DNA of 63,745 bases from Fidelibacterota bacterium (GTDB taxonomy: Bacteria; Fidelibacterota; Marinisomatia; SCGC-AAA003-L08; TS1B11): assembly GCA_020354025.1 (NCBI GenBank), contig CP070638.1:1220361-1284105 (forward strand), written 5' to 3'. Below are positions 52,793 through 61,819 of this stretch, piece by piece; the first letter of the stretch is position 1, and each line of letters begins with the position of its first letter. Below the pieces are notes generated by a model, which saw only the letters and a program-made list of their open reading frames with translations, was not told the origin of the DNA and did not search any database. A program made the translations under genes and the position numbers.

Positions 52793-54645
52793 CCCTCCAG
52801 GATAAGCTCAAGCGTCTGCCGCGGTCATCGGGCGTCTACTTGTTCAAAGATGCCAGCGGCGATATTATCTATATCGGCAAGGCTAAGGTTCTGCGCAACC
52901 GGGTGCGGTCCTACTTTCAGGCGAATAGCGGCAAGGACGTCAAGACCCGTCGCATGGTGCCTAAAATCGCTGACCTGGACTGGATCGTGCTGGCCAGCGA
53001 GATGGAGGCCTTGATCACCGAGCAGGACCTGGTGCGCCACCACCAACCGCGCTATAACCTGAACCTCAAGGATGACAAATCTTACCCGTATATCCGGATC
53101 ACCAATGAACCTTTTCCCCAGGTCTTCCTGACACGCAGGATGGAGCAGGGTGGCAGCCTGCCTGGCAGTGTCAGCGAGACGGGCCGCTACCTGGGGCCTT
53201 ATACTGACACTAAGCGTCTCAGGGAGACCCTGCAGGTGCTGCATAAGATCTTCCCAATCCGCACCTGCATCTATAACATCACTGATGAGTCCATCCATAA
53301 GGGCAAGCATAAGGTCTGCCTGGACTACCACATCAAGCGCTGCGAGGGACCGTGCGAGGGGCTGGTAAGTCAGGAGCACTACCAGGAGATGATCCGCCAG
53401 GTTACCCATTTCCTGCAGGGGCGATCTGATGAGATTGCCGCGCGTCTCAAGGATGAAATGCAGGCTGCCTCGCAGGAGCTGCGTTACGAAGACGCTACTC
53501 GCAGCCGGGACCAGCTCCAGGCGATCCAGCACTACACCGACCGCCAGGCTATCCTCTCCCAGGACTTCGGTGACCGGGACGTCCTGGCCATCGATGTGGC
53601 CTCAACTTACGGCGTGGGCGTAGTGTTCCGGGTACGCAAAGGGAAGCTGCTCGGTAAGGAGAAGTTCGACCTGGCCGTGGCCGATCCCCAGGAACGGGAG
53701 GAGAACTTCTACGGCTTTTTAAAGCTCTATTACAGCCAGACCGGATTCATCCCCGGGGAGATCATCGTTCAGGAACCGACCACTGACCAGCCGGCCCTGG
53801 AGGCGTGGCTGTCGGAGCGGGCCGGAGGGAAAGTCAGGCTCGTCCATCCCCAGCGGGGGGAGAAAGCCCGCCTGGTGCGCATGGCTCTGCGTAACGCCAC
53901 CCTGATGCTCAACGAGATCAAGCTGCAGAAGGCCCGGCGACAGGAGCTATTACCCGCTTCGGTTGAGAGTCTCCAGGAGGACTTGGGACTGGAGGTGCCG
54001 CCCCGCCGCATCGAGGGATTCGACAATTCCAATATCCAGGGTGCTCACCCGGTCTCGGCCATGGTCTGCTTCGTGGACGGCAAGCCCAGAAAGAGCGACT
54101 ACCGCAAGTACCACATCAAGACCGTGGAAGGAGCGGACGACTTTGCCTCCATCTACGAGGTCGTCTCCCGCCGCTACCGCCGGGTGCTGGATGAAGGCAC
54201 CCAACTGCCGGACCTGGTCCTCATTGACGGTGGCAAGGGGCAGCTCTCAATGGCCAGGGCCGCCCTTGACGATTTGGGCCTCTCCTACCTGCCGGCTATC
54301 GGCCTGGCCAAACGCCTGGAGGAAGTGTTCCGGCCGGGACACTCGGAGCCGTTCAACATCCCCAAGCACTCACCGGGACTGACGCTGCTGCGCCGGGTGC
54401 GCGACGAGGCCCACCGCTTCGCCGTCACCTTCCACCGCCGAACCCGCGGCAAGGCCATGACCACCTCCGTCCTGGACGACCTCCCCGGCATCGGCCCCCA
54501 GCGCCTCAAGGCCATCTGGCAGGTGTTCGGCTCCCTGGAGGAGATCGCTAACGCCGAGGCAAAAGAGATTGCCGAAAAGGCGAAGCTGCCGCAAGCTGTG
54601 GCGAAAGCAGTCAGGGAGCGGGCGCGGGAGGTGGGGGGACTTTAA
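52777..54645 (+). CDS. uvrC: Excinuclease ABC subunit C
   Basis: 622 residues. GIY-YIG nuclease at the start (SGVYLFKDASGDIIYIGKAK, RVRSYF), a UVR motif near 210 with YEDATRSRDQLQAIQHY, the RNase H-like nuclease (IEGFDNSNIQGAHPVSAMVC and VLIDGGKGQLSMA) and two HhH motifs at the end (LDDLPGIGPQRLKAIWQVFG). It makes the 3' and 5' incisions in nucleotide-excision repair. Complete length. Confidence 0.96.
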   Translation: MPETLTLQDKLKRLPRSSGVYLFKDASGDIIYIGKAKVLRNRVRSYFQANSGKDVKTRRMVPKIADLDWIVLASEMEALITEQDLVRHHQPRYNLNLKDDKSYPYIRITNEPFPQVFLTRRMEQGGSLPGSVSETGRYLGPYTDTKRLRETLQVLHKIFPIRTCIYNITDESIHKGKHKVCLDYHIKRCEGPCEGLVSQEHYQEMIRQVTHFLQGRSDEIAARLKDEMQAASQELRYEDATRSRDQLQAIQHYTDRQAILSQDFGDRDVLAIDVASTYGVGVVFRVRKGKLLGKEKFDLAVADPQEREENFYGFLKLYYSQTGFIPGEIIVQEPTTDQPALEAWLSERAGGKVRLVHPQRGEKARLVRMALRNATLMLNEIKLQKARRQELLPASVESLQEDLGLEVPPRRIEGFDNSNIQGAHPVSAMVCFVDGKPRKSDYRKYHIKTVEGADDFASIYEVVSRRYRRVLDEGTQLPDLVLIDGGKGQLSMARAALDDLGLSYLPAIGLAKRLEEVFRPGHSEPFNIPKHSPGLTLLRRVRDEAHRFAVTFHRRTRGKAMTTSVLDDLPGIGPQRLKAIWQVFGSLEEIANAEAKEIAEKAKLPQAVAKAVRERAREVGGL

Positions 54646-54698
54646 AGGATGAATTGAAGATAGGGAGAAATCTTATCATAACTGCCGGTTGACAGTGC

Positions 54699-55523
54699 TC
54701 ACCTCAATACCGCGAACTCCGGCAGGTTCAGTACTTCCAGCATCTCCTCATGCAGGTTTGTCCCGTTACTGGCAAGGATGCGCCGTCCATCGAAAGGCAT
54801 GGGGCCGCCCAGCCAATCGGTGGTGCGGCCACCCGCTTCGCGGCAGATGAGGTCCCCGGCGCACACGTCCCAGGGATTCAAATTGGCCTCGTAGAAGGCG
54901 TCGAGCCGCCCGGCGGCCACGTAACAGAAGTCCAGGGCGGCGGCACCCAGCCGCCGTACACCCTGACAGCGGAGGTGGAAAGCATGATACAGGTCGAAGG
55001 TCCTGCTGAAGACCTCGTCGTGGCTGTAGGGAAAGCCGGTGACCAGGAGTGATTCGGCCAGCTGCTTCACTTTACTTACTTGGATCGGCTGGCCGTTGAG
55101 GGTAGCTCCCCGGCTTTTGACCGCCACGTACTCCTCCCCCTGGGCCGGGTTGATCACCACGCCCGCCTCCGTTGAACCATCCCGCTGATAGCCGATGGAG
55201 ACGGCGAAGGTCGGCAGCCCGTGCACGTAGTTGGTGGTTCCGTCCAGGGGGTCGATGACCCAGCGGTGGGGGGAGGTGGTGGATTGGTCGTAATCCCCCT
55301 CTTCGGCTATGATGGCATGGTCGGGGAATGCTCGCCGCAGGGAGGTGACGATCTCACGCTCGCTGGCCAGGTCCGCTTCGGTGACCAGGTCTACCTTTCC
55401 CTTCTTTTCCACCCGTTCCAGGCGCCGGAACTTCTCCATGAGGATGGCCCCAGCCCGGCGGGCGGTATCGAGGGTGGCCTCGACGATGCGGTCAAGGTCG
55501 GGCGTTGACGCGCTTAACGGCAC
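54699..55523 (-). CDS. suhB: Inositol monophosphatase-family phosphatase
   Basis: 274 residues, GTG start. Metal-binding motifs: LVTEADLASEREI, IIAEEGD, WVIDPLDGTTNYVHGLP and NPWDVCAGDLICREAGG. In this family they bind two or three Mg ions and hydrolyse inositol-1-phosphate or related sugars. It lies 64 bp downstream of the symporter gene on the same strand. Convergent with uvrC. Confidence 0.87.
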   Translation of the reverse strand: MPLSASTPDLDRIVEATLDTARRAGAILMEKFRRLERVEKKGKVDLVTEADLASEREIVTSLRRAFPDHAIIAEEGDYDQSTTSPHRWVIDPLDGTTNYVHGLPTFAVSIGYQRDGSTEAGVVINPAQGEEYVAVKSRGATLNGQPIQVSKVKQLAESLLVTGFPYSHDEVFSRTFDLYHAFHLRCQGVRRLGAAALDFCYVAAGRLDAFYEANLNPWDVCAGDLICREAGGRTTDWLGGPMPFDGRRILASNGTNLHEEMLEVLNLPEFAVLR

Positions 55524-55587
55524 AAGACAGAAGAATGACGGGTTGTGGCCCGGCGGCTGAAATTTGGCGGGATGGTGGGACTCGATT

Positions 55588-57003
55588 TCATAACATGGTC
55601 TCCCGGCGTTCCGGGGGATCCTTCCTGGCGAGATACTCCTGATAGGTCAGGTGCTTGCGCGAGAAGTATTCGTTGGTCATGGTCTTGAGCGTCCCTGTCA
55701 GGAATATGACTCCGATGAGATTGGGAATTGTCATCAGGCTGAGAGCAATGTCGCCGAAATTCCATACGAATGTGAGGGGCAGGATTGCACCCATGAAGTT
55801 GAAAAAGACATAGACCCAGCGGTAGGGCTTGATGGCCTGGGGCCCGATGAGGTATTCTATGGAGCGGTCACCATAGTAGCTCCAGGCGACCATCGTGCTG
55901 TAAGCGAAGAGGAAGACCGAGGCGTTGACGATGATGCTTCCGATATGGGGGGCAATGCTGAAGCCGGTGCGGAATGCTTCCCGGGTAAGAGCGGCTCCGG
56001 TCAGCGTGGTTGATTCCAGGACGCCGGTGGAGAGGATGGCGAGACCGGTCATGGAGCAGACGATGAGGGTATCCACGAAGGGGCCCATCAGGGCGACCGC
56101 CCCTTCCCGCACGGATTCTTTGGTCTTGGCGGCGGCGTGGGCGATCGGTGCCGAGCCCTGACCGGCTTCGTTTGAATACAGGCCCCGGCGGATGCCCCAC
56201 ATGATTACGGTGATAAGCCCGCCCCAGCCGGCTTTCAGGGAAAACGCTTCCGTGAATATAGCCGTAAGGCTGGGCAGTATATTACTTGGTCTTGTCAGTA
56301 GGATGAGCAGGGCGCCACCGACGTACAGGACCGCCATGGTAGGCACCAGCCGGCTGGCTACGGCCGCAATCCGTCTGATGCCGCCGATGATTACTAGTCC
56401 TACCAGGAAGGCAATTGCAAAACCGGTCACCCAGGTCGGAACTCCATAAGTGGCTATGGTCTGGGCGATGGTATTGGCCTGGTTCATGTTTCCGGTGCAG
56501 AAAGAACAGATGGTCGCCAGGATCGCGAAGGCGAGGGCCAGCGGTTTCCAGGAGGGTCCAAGGCCCCTTTCAATGTAGTACATGGGCCCACCGGAAGCGG
56601 AACCGTCTTCGTGGATCGTGCGGTAATGGTGGGATAGGGAACACTCGGAATATTTCAGCGCCATACCCAGGAGGGCGGTTACCCACATCCAGAAAAGTGC
56701 GCCGGGACCTCCCAGACGCAAGGCCAGGGCTACTCCGGCGATGTTGCCGATCCCGATCGTAGCCGACAGGGCCGCCGATAAGGCTTGAAAGTGGGTGACG
56801 TCCCCCTCGTCCTCCGGATTATCATACTTGCCGCCGACGACGTTAAAACTATGCTTCAGTTTCCGCAGCTGGATCCAGCGCAGCCGGAACGATACGAAAA
56901 GGCCCGTTCCCAGGAGGATGAAGATAAGCGGCAGGGAAATCCAATCGCTGAAGGTAGCAGTCCATTGCGTCAATGACTTTCCTAGATTCGTGAGTAGATC
57001 CAA
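55588..57003 (-). CDS. Alanine/glycine:cation symporter (AGCS family)
   Basis: 471 residues, about ten helices. The family signature GPGALFWMWVTALLGMALKY is complete, and GGLITVIMWGIRRGLYSNEA GQGSAPIAHAAAKT is conserved. It imports alanine or glycine with sodium. The C-terminus is short and cytoplasmic (RKHLTYQEYLARKDPPERRE). First gene of a leftward pair with suhB. Confidence 0.92.
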   Translation of the reverse strand: MDLLTNLGKSLTQWTATFSDWISLPLIFILLGTGLFVSFRLRWIQLRKLKHSFNVVGGKYDNPEDEGDVTHFQALSAALSATIGIGNIAGVALALRLGGPGALFWMWVTALLGMALKYSECSLSHHYRTIHEDGSASGGPMYYIERGLGPSWKPLALAFAILATICSFCTGNMNQANTIAQTIATYGVPTWVTGFAIAFLVGLVIIGGIRRIAAVASRLVPTMAVLYVGGALLILLTRPSNILPSLTAIFTEAFSLKAGWGGLITVIMWGIRRGLYSNEAGQGSAPIAHAAAKTKESVREGAVALMGPFVDTLIVCSMTGLAILSTGVLESTTLTGAALTREAFRTGFSIAPHIGSIIVNASVFLFAYSTMVAWSYYGDRSIEYLIGPQAIKPYRWVYVFFNFMGAILPLTFVWNFGDIALSLMTIPNLIGVIFLTGTLKTMTNEYFSRKHLTYQEYLARKDPPERRETML

Positions 57004-57191
57004 GAGATCTCCTTGACGTTGATTGTAAATATCATAATTGTTGGCATCCAGCCTGCATCTGATGTAGCCCTGAGCTGGGCGGATAATAGCCAGATAAATG
57101 GGAATCTTCCAAATAAAACTTGTCCGTCGCCTGGCAAAATCTGGTACAGAGTATTTAGGGGAGCTGATGGTTCCTTCGTATATTCCGGCCG

Positions 57192-57569
57192 ATGAACCGG
57201 GTATTGATCAAGGAAATCCAGGTCTGGTCCGTGGCGCGAACGGTGTTTCCCCTGGCCTGGATTGTCTGTTCAATTGTCATTTTCTGCGTTTATTTGCTGA
57301 TTGGCAGCCTTTTAACCAATCTGGTCGATGAATTCGCTGAAATGCCTGTCATTGACCAGGGCGTGGGGATTGGGGCGGGAATTCTGTTCAGTCTGGCAGC
57401 AGGATTTCTCAGCACTATTGCGACAACCCTTATCGCCGTCTTGGTAGCCGTGGTATATAACTTGCTTGTGGCCTTGGGCGGGGGCGTCTCTGTCGGATTC
57501 TCGGAGTCTGCTCTGGCTACGGAGCCTGCCAGGGACAAACCTGGTGAAGAGAAAGAAGAGGCATCCTGA
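57192..57569 (+). CDS. Small membrane protein, DUF3566-like
   Basis: 125 residues, two membrane helices. Starts NRVLIKEIQVWSVARTVFPL, followed by AWIVCSIVIFCVYLLIGSLL, an acidic loop and a Gly/Ala-rich second segment (GVGIGAGILFSLAAGFLSTI) with VYNLLVALGGGVSVGF. The layout resembles the DUF3566 membrane domain, but the match is by general plan. Function unknown. Confidence 0.5.
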   Translation: MNRVLIKEIQVWSVARTVFPLAWIVCSIVIFCVYLLIGSLLTNLVDEFAEMPVIDQGVGIGAGILFSLAAGFLSTIATTLIAVLVAVVYNLLVALGGGVSVGFSESALATEPARDKPGEEKEEAS

Positions 57570-57705
57570 AAGGGGTAACAAGGAACATTGCGGACAAAGC
57601 CTTTCCCGATATTAAATTAGACCATTGGAGCCGGATACATTTTGCATGGGTCTATATATGTTTCGGGTGCCAGTGCTTCGTCTTGGATTATTGAGATTAT
57701 AGCGT

Positions 57706-59109
57706 ATGTCTCAGGACCAGAATAGTATATCATCCGTAGGCCGGGGTATTGTCCTGTTCTGGATACTTGCCTGCTTGGTGAGTGGTCTGCCGGGACAGGT
57801 TGCACCACGCACAATCGGGCTGAGGCCGGTAGAGCCGCCAGGGCGCGATGCGGTCACCCTGTTCATCCTGGATTTTGACAATCTGCCGGGGGATGCCCGG
57901 CTGGACTGGCTTTCCCGGGCACTGAAGGACATGGTCCTGCTGCGTCTGGAGGAGGAACCCCGGATTGTAGCCCGTGACGCCGGGGATATTACGCCTTTCC
58001 TTGAAGCGCGGGTCGCTGAGAGGGCCGGAGAGGCCCGTCGGCTGGCAAGTAATAACCTCCTGCTGATGGGCGCCTACCGTCGGCAGGATGCCCGCCTGGT
58101 CGTTGACCTGCAGCTGCTGGACATGAGGGACTGGTCAAGCCTGCGACGGGAATCCCTGGAAGCGCTCTACAGCGACATCCCCCAGCTCAACGAGCTGCTG
58201 GTGGAGAAGGTCCTGTCTATGGTGAAGGGTGTGGAGTTCTTCAGCGGTATTGACCTGGAGGCGCCGCCGGAAAAGGTAGAGCGGCCATTACCGCCATCGG
58301 AGGCTGTAGCGCCGGATTTTGCCCCGGCCGACGAGTACGGCCGGACAATACCCCAGGTGCAGGAAGACCTGACCCGGGCATTGAAAGACCTGGAAGAAGC
58401 AATGGATAGCTATTCCGGATACCGGCAGGAACCTTCCGGTACCTTTCAGTCCGAGGAGAGTTACTACCGGGACTTCCAGCTGGAAGGCTTCGGCGCCCTG
58501 CCTGAGGAGAAAGTCCGGCATACCGAGCTGTTTGAAGACGTGCTGCGTCGGGTGGCGGACAATCCCTACTCGGCTGACATCGGTGATTTGAGCCTGGAGG
58601 TCGATCCCTACGACGACAACCGGGTCTATATTAGCATCCCTGTGTCCTACCGGGTCAAGCAGGCCTTGGTGGAGGATATGCTCTACAGTTTGCCTTACGT
58701 GGCTACTCGCGAGGAACGCCGCCTGCGGACCATCAGGTACGACAAGTCCAAATTCAACTTTTCTACCAGCCTCATCGACCGCATAGCGCGGGGGGATTAC
58801 CGGGTGGTGCCGGTGGTCCAGCTGCTGGACCCGCAAGGAGTGGTTCGGGCGGTGCTGGTGGACAGCCCGGATATGTCCTGGGAGCGCTATTTCCCCCGGG
58901 TTGGCGTCACGGTGGTGCGGCAGAAGCGGTTTGTACCGCTGATGGCCATCACCACCAGCGGATTCAGCGTGGACGTGCGCCTGGAGACCTCCGACGTGGA
59001 CGTGTTCTACGAGTTTGACATCGACGTGAACCGGTTGACGAGCTATGCCCGGGTAGAGGTGCGGTTCATGAAGGAGAATCAGCTGCTGGGATTCCTTCAA
59101 TCTCTGTGA
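57706..59109 (+). CDS. CsgG/TolB-like exported protein of unknown function
   Basis: 467 residues with signal peptide VLFWILACLVSGLPGQ. Residues 48-165 resemble the N-terminal TolB/CsgG-like fold: TLFILDFDNLPGDARLDWLS, a helix with DMVLLRLEEEPRIVARDA, and LLLMGAYRRQDARLVVDLQL. The next third is acidic and helical (LTRALKDLEEAMDSY). The C-terminal 200 residues are beta-rich. A second CsgG-type domain protein occurs at 8552-9880; the two differ in the rest. It may sit in the envelope, which is inference. Confidence 0.55.
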   Translation: MSQDQNSISSVGRGIVLFWILACLVSGLPGQVAPRTIGLRPVEPPGRDAVTLFILDFDNLPGDARLDWLSRALKDMVLLRLEEEPRIVARDAGDITPFLEARVAERAGEARRLASNNLLLMGAYRRQDARLVVDLQLLDMRDWSSLRRESLEALYSDIPQLNELLVEKVLSMVKGVEFFSGIDLEAPPEKVERPLPPSEAVAPDFAPADEYGRTIPQVQEDLTRALKDLEEAMDSYSGYRQEPSGTFQSEESYYRDFQLEGFGALPEEKVRHTELFEDVLRRVADNPYSADIGDLSLEVDPYDDNRVYISIPVSYRVKQALVEDMLYSLPYVATREERRLRTIRYDKSKFNFSTSLIDRIARGDYRVVPVVQLLDPQGVVRAVLVDSPDMSWERYFPRVGVTVVRQKRFVPLMAITTSGFSVDVRLETSDVDVFYEFDIDVNRLTSYARVEVRFMKENQLLGFLQSL

Positions 59110-59141
59110 AATTGCACGCCATTAGACGGGGCGATCACGCC

Positions 59142-59171
59142 TTGCCCGCACCCTTCCGGCGGCTTTATATT
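59142..59171 (+). promoter_or_regulatory. Candidate promoter of the tRNA Gln-Glu-Arg cluster
   Basis: TTGCCC at 59142-59147 and TATATT at 59166-59171 with an 18-bp spacer, ending 16 bp before tRNA-Gln. A sigma-70-like arrangement by eye only. Confidence 0.4.
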
Positions 59172-59187
59172 ACAATAGTTCTTTGAA

Positions 59188-59258
59188 TGGGGAATCGTCT
59201 AATGGCAGGACGTGTGACTCTGGATCACAAAGTCGGGGTTCGAATCCCTGTTCCCCAA
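59188..59258 (+). tRNA. tRNA-Gln (CTG)
   Basis: TGGGGAA pairs with TTCCCCA; anticodon stem TGTGA/TCACA with loop CTCTGGA gives CTG; T-arm GGGGTTCGAATCCCT. No encoded CCA. Confidence 0.9.
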
Positions 59259-59272
59259 CTGAGTTCATCGAA

Positions 59273-59344
59273 GGCGCATTCGTCTAGGGGTTAGGACGCC
59301 GGCCTCTCACGCCGGTAACAGGGGTTCGAATCCCCTATGCGCTA
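59273..59344 (+). tRNA. tRNA-Glu (CTC)
   Basis: GGCGCAT pairs with ATGCGCT (one G-U); anticodon stem CCGGC/GCCGG with loop CTCTCAC gives CTC; T-arm GGGGTTCGAATCCCC. No encoded CCA. Confidence 0.92.
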
Positions 59345-59368
59345 CGATATCTTGTGATGCAAGGGAGA

Positions 59369-59400
59369 CAGCCCGTAAATTCGATACGGGCTGTTGCTGT
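59369..59400 (+). terminator. Possible terminator or processing hairpin
   Basis: CAGCCCGTA/TACGGGCTG is a perfect 9-bp stem with a 7-base loop, between tRNA-Glu and tRNA-Arg, followed by a weak T-rich stretch. Confidence 0.45.
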
Positions 59401-59420
59401 TTATGCGATTGCTCAGTTCC

Positions 59421-59494
59421 GCGCCCGTAGCTCAACTGGACAGAGCGTCTGGCTACGGACCAGAAGGTTAGGGGTTCGAGTCCTCTCGGGCGTA
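59421..59494 (+). tRNA. tRNA-Arg (ACG)
   Basis: GCGCCCG pairs with CGGGCGT (one G-U); anticodon stem TCTGG/CCAGA with loop CTACGGA gives ACG, which will be edited to ICG by TadA (gene at 62823). T-arm AGGGGTTCGAGTCCTCT. No encoded CCA. Confidence 0.93.
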
Positions 59495-59503
59495 CGGATG
59501 ATG

Positions 59504-59537
59504 TCCCCGGTTCTTTTCTAGGAGCCGGGGATTTTTC
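59504..59537 (+). terminator. Rho-independent terminator after the tRNA cluster
   Basis: TCCCCGG and CCGGGGA form a 7-bp stem followed by TTTTT at 59532-59536. It also lies just past the stop of the leftward GH16 gene. Confidence 0.78.
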
Positions 59538-59552
59538 TGGCAGACTATCTGG

Positions 59553-60425
59553 CTATTGACCCTTCGTTACCTTCACCCAGTCCACCAGTACCTTGCCATG
59601 ATTCGCCTTGATTGACTGGACAGTGGATTCCGGGATGCCGTAATAAGGCGATTTGACACCGTTCACGCCGAAGGGGTAGTTGCCGCCGAGCGCCAGGTTG
59701 AGGATCAGGAATTTGGCATTATCGAACGCCCAGGAGCCGTACTGTTCCACCATCGGGCGTGTTACCCGGTAGATGACTGCGTCGTCGACCTTGAACAGGA
59801 AGCTGTCCGGCGACCAGTCGACGGAATACACGTGCCAGTCGGTCGCGTCAGTCCCGTCAGGGTAGTTTGCCCTTTTGACCAACGGTGTGTCGCCGAAGTA
59901 ATTGGGGCCGTGCAGCGCGACACTCGACCAGGTGGTCTCACCGACATATTCCATTATGTCGATCTCGCCGGTGTCGGGCCATTTACCGGCACCCAGCGCC
60001 CAGAATGCCGGCCAGTACCCTGGTCCGGGCGGCAGCTTCATTCGCGCGGCGGCGGTGCCGTAGGTGAATTCCACCTTTCCCCGCGTGTATATGCGCCCGG
60101 AGATGAAGTCGAAGGTGTTCCCCTCCGGTGTGACGAAGCCCGGACTGTATCGGGCTTGGATGACGAGCATGCCGTTGGATGCTCCGGCGCTCTCTGAGTC
60201 CTGTAAGATGTACAGCGTCGCAGATGAGTCCACGTAGGCCTGCTGCTCGTTGTTGACGGTCCAGCCGGTGATCCGCACGTTCCACTTGGAGCGGTCCAGA
60301 TCGGGTCCGGTGAAGTCGTCGAAGAATACCACCTCGGACTCCGCAGCTGGTCCAGAGCAAGCAACTCCTGAAATCACCAGTGCAAGTACCAGCACCGGTT
60401 TGATCCACCTTGTTGGTCGCCTCAT
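59553..60425 (-). CDS. Family 16 glycoside hydrolase lipoprotein
   Basis: 290 residues from the ATG at 60425, which follows AGGAGG. Lipoprotein leader ends VISGVAC (Cys23). The GH16 catalytic motif is TGEIDIMEYVGE, with Glu154 as nucleophile, Asp156, and Glu159 as acid/base. FDDFTGPDLDRSKWNV and GYWPAFWALG are also typical of laminarinase-like beta-1,3-glucanases and related enzymes. It probably cleaves an extracellular beta-glucan or galactan; the exact glycan is not predicted. Length fits a single catalytic domain. Confidence 0.88.
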   Translation of the reverse strand: MRRPTRWIKPVLVLALVISGVACSGPAAESEVVFFDDFTGPDLDRSKWNVRITGWTVNNEQQAYVDSSATLYILQDSESAGASNGMLVIQARYSPGFVTPEGNTFDFISGRIYTRGKVEFTYGTAAARMKLPPGPGYWPAFWALGAGKWPDTGEIDIMEYVGETTWSSVALHGPNYFGDTPLVKRANYPDGTDATDWHVYSVDWSPDSFLFKVDDAVIYRVTRPMVEQYGSWAFDNAKFLILNLALGGNYPFGVNGVKSPYYGIPESTVQSIKANHGKVLVDWVKVTKGQ

Positions 60426-60730
60426 GCTATAGCCTCCTCTTATGTTATTGGCAACCTGCCGGAACGGTTCCTCGCGTGCCATGAAGTGCTGCTCAAATCT
60501 GCCTGTCCCGGCTGACAGCCGATTTCAGGTCCAAATTTACCCGCTGGTGAATCTTGAATGTGCGTAAATGAACTGCTGCTTCTGCCGGTACCCTGTTGAC
60601 CCTCTTCAAAAAGGTGCATAATCCGATTGACGCCACAGCGATATCAGCTTATAATCACGATCATCAGAGACCATCGTTTATAGTCGTTGTTCCGCAATAT
60701 CCCTTGGATAATCAAATGAGGTAAAGGATT
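60426..60730. other. Divergent intergenic region between GH16 and isomerase genes
   Basis: A 305-bp region between two divergent genes. It must contain both promoters, but I see no clear operator or repeat. An AATGAGGTAAAGG stretch just before 60731 can serve as ribosome binding site. Confidence 0.35.
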
Positions 60731-61585
60731 ATGAATAAAAAACGCATTAGCTCGAATCTGACCCGTGGCGAGTTTATCAGGACCACCGCAGCAGGTACGG
60801 TCGCGCTCATGGCAGGGACCGCGCTGCCGCTCCGTGCCGCTCGGAAAGATATCCCCATCGGGGTCCAGCTCTGGTCGGTGCGCCAGACGGCGGCTGCCGA
60901 TCTGCCCGGTACCCTGGCGGGCATCAAGAAGATCGGCTATGATGGGGTCGAGTTCGCCGGTTATTACAACAAGAAGGCGAAAGAGGTCCGCAAGTTGCTG
61001 GACGATAACGGCCTGAAGGCTCTCGGCTCCCACTTGCAGCTGCAGACGTTCGCCGATGAGGCCATCGATGAAACCATCGAGTTCTCCAATGTCCTTGGCC
61101 TCAAGTATCTGGCGGTCCCGATGATGTGGGGAGTCGATACTCTGGATGCCTGGAAGAAGGCTGCGGACAATTTCAACGGCATCGCCGAGAAGCTGAAACC
61201 GCACGGCATGGAGATCGGCTTCCACAACCACACCGGTGAGTTCAAGCCTGTTGACGATGTTGTTCCGCTGGAGTATTTCTTCAGTAATACCAGCGATGAT
61301 GTTTTCATGCAGCTCGACATCGGTCATTGCATCAAAGTGGCCGATCCGCTTTATTACCTGAAGAAGTTCCCCGGCCGTGCTCGTAGCGTACACATCAAGG
61401 ACTGGAATCCTGAAACGAAGAGTAATATTCCCGGCGAAGGCGACGTGAAGTGGCCGGAAACGATTGAGCTCTGCGAGACCGTAGCGGGCACCGAGGTCTA
61501 CATTATCGAGGAGGAAAGCGGCAGCTTCAAAGACCTGGAAGGGATCGATAAGATGCTGAAGGGCCTGAAGAAGTTCCTCGTATAG
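60731..61585 (+). CDS. Exported sugar phosphate isomerase/epimerase-like protein
   Basis: 284 residues. The N-terminus TRGEFIRTTAAGTVALMAGT looks like a Tat leader, but the twin arginine is replaced by Arg-Gly, so export route is uncertain. The TIM barrel shows IGVQLWSVRQ, YDGVEFAGYY, MEIGFHNHTGE, FMQLDIGHCIK, ARSVHIKDWNP and VYIIEEESG, giving the usual Glu, His, Asp, His and Glu metal ligands. Such exported members occur in polysaccharide degraders; the substrate is unknown. It shares the fold with the lipoprotein at 5879-6784. Confidence 0.8.
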   Translation: MNKKRISSNLTRGEFIRTTAAGTVALMAGTALPLRAARKDIPIGVQLWSVRQTAAADLPGTLAGIKKIGYDGVEFAGYYNKKAKEVRKLLDDNGLKALGSHLQLQTFADEAIDETIEFSNVLGLKYLAVPMMWGVDTLDAWKKAADNFNGIAEKLKPHGMEIGFHNHTGEFKPVDDVVPLEYFFSNTSDDVFMQLDIGHCIKVADPLYYLKKFPGRARSVHIKDWNPETKSNIPGEGDVKWPETIELCETVAGTEVYIIEEESGSFKDLEGIDKMLKGLKKFLV

Positions 61586-61612
61586 TCCAGGCGGGATATT
61601 CGGAAAAAGGTA

Positions 61613-61651
61613 TTCGAATCCCCGGGCACCGGCTTCAAGGCCGGAGCCCGG
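61613..61651 (+). repeat. T-arm-like sequence next to a strong GC hairpin
   Basis: TTCGAATCCC is followed by CCGGGC-A-CCGGC, loop TTCAAG, GCCGG-A-GCCCGG: an 11-bp stem with one A-A mismatch at 61622-61651. It lies downstream of the isomerase gene and before its terminator. No complete tRNA is present. Confidence 0.5.
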
Positions 61652-61706
61652 CGTAATCGTGGTTTACACCCGTAGCGAACCTTCGGAGTCCCTCGGGTAT
61701 ACCGGC

Positions 61707-61750
61707 AATAATCCCCTGGTTTCCATCTTTGAACCGGGGATTATTTTTAC
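61707..61750 (+). terminator. Rho-independent terminator
   Basis: AATAATCCCC with GGTT pairs with AACC and GGGGATTATT, followed by TTT. Ends the isomerase transcript. Confidence 0.75.
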
Positions 61751-61819
61751 TACAAAGGAGCATAGTCGGGAGTATTTTCGGCTAAATTGCGGATAGCTGA
61801 TAAGCGGTAGGACGTGAAA

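Noticed and set aside
60644-61393. Leftward 249-codon ORF
   Set aside because: Antisense to the isomerase-like gene and without signal, motif or ribosome binding site.
61605-61660. Complete tRNA (for example selenocysteine or serine) near TTCGAATCCC
   Set aside because: The T-arm-like part precedes the hairpin, there is no D-arm, and no acceptor strands pair.
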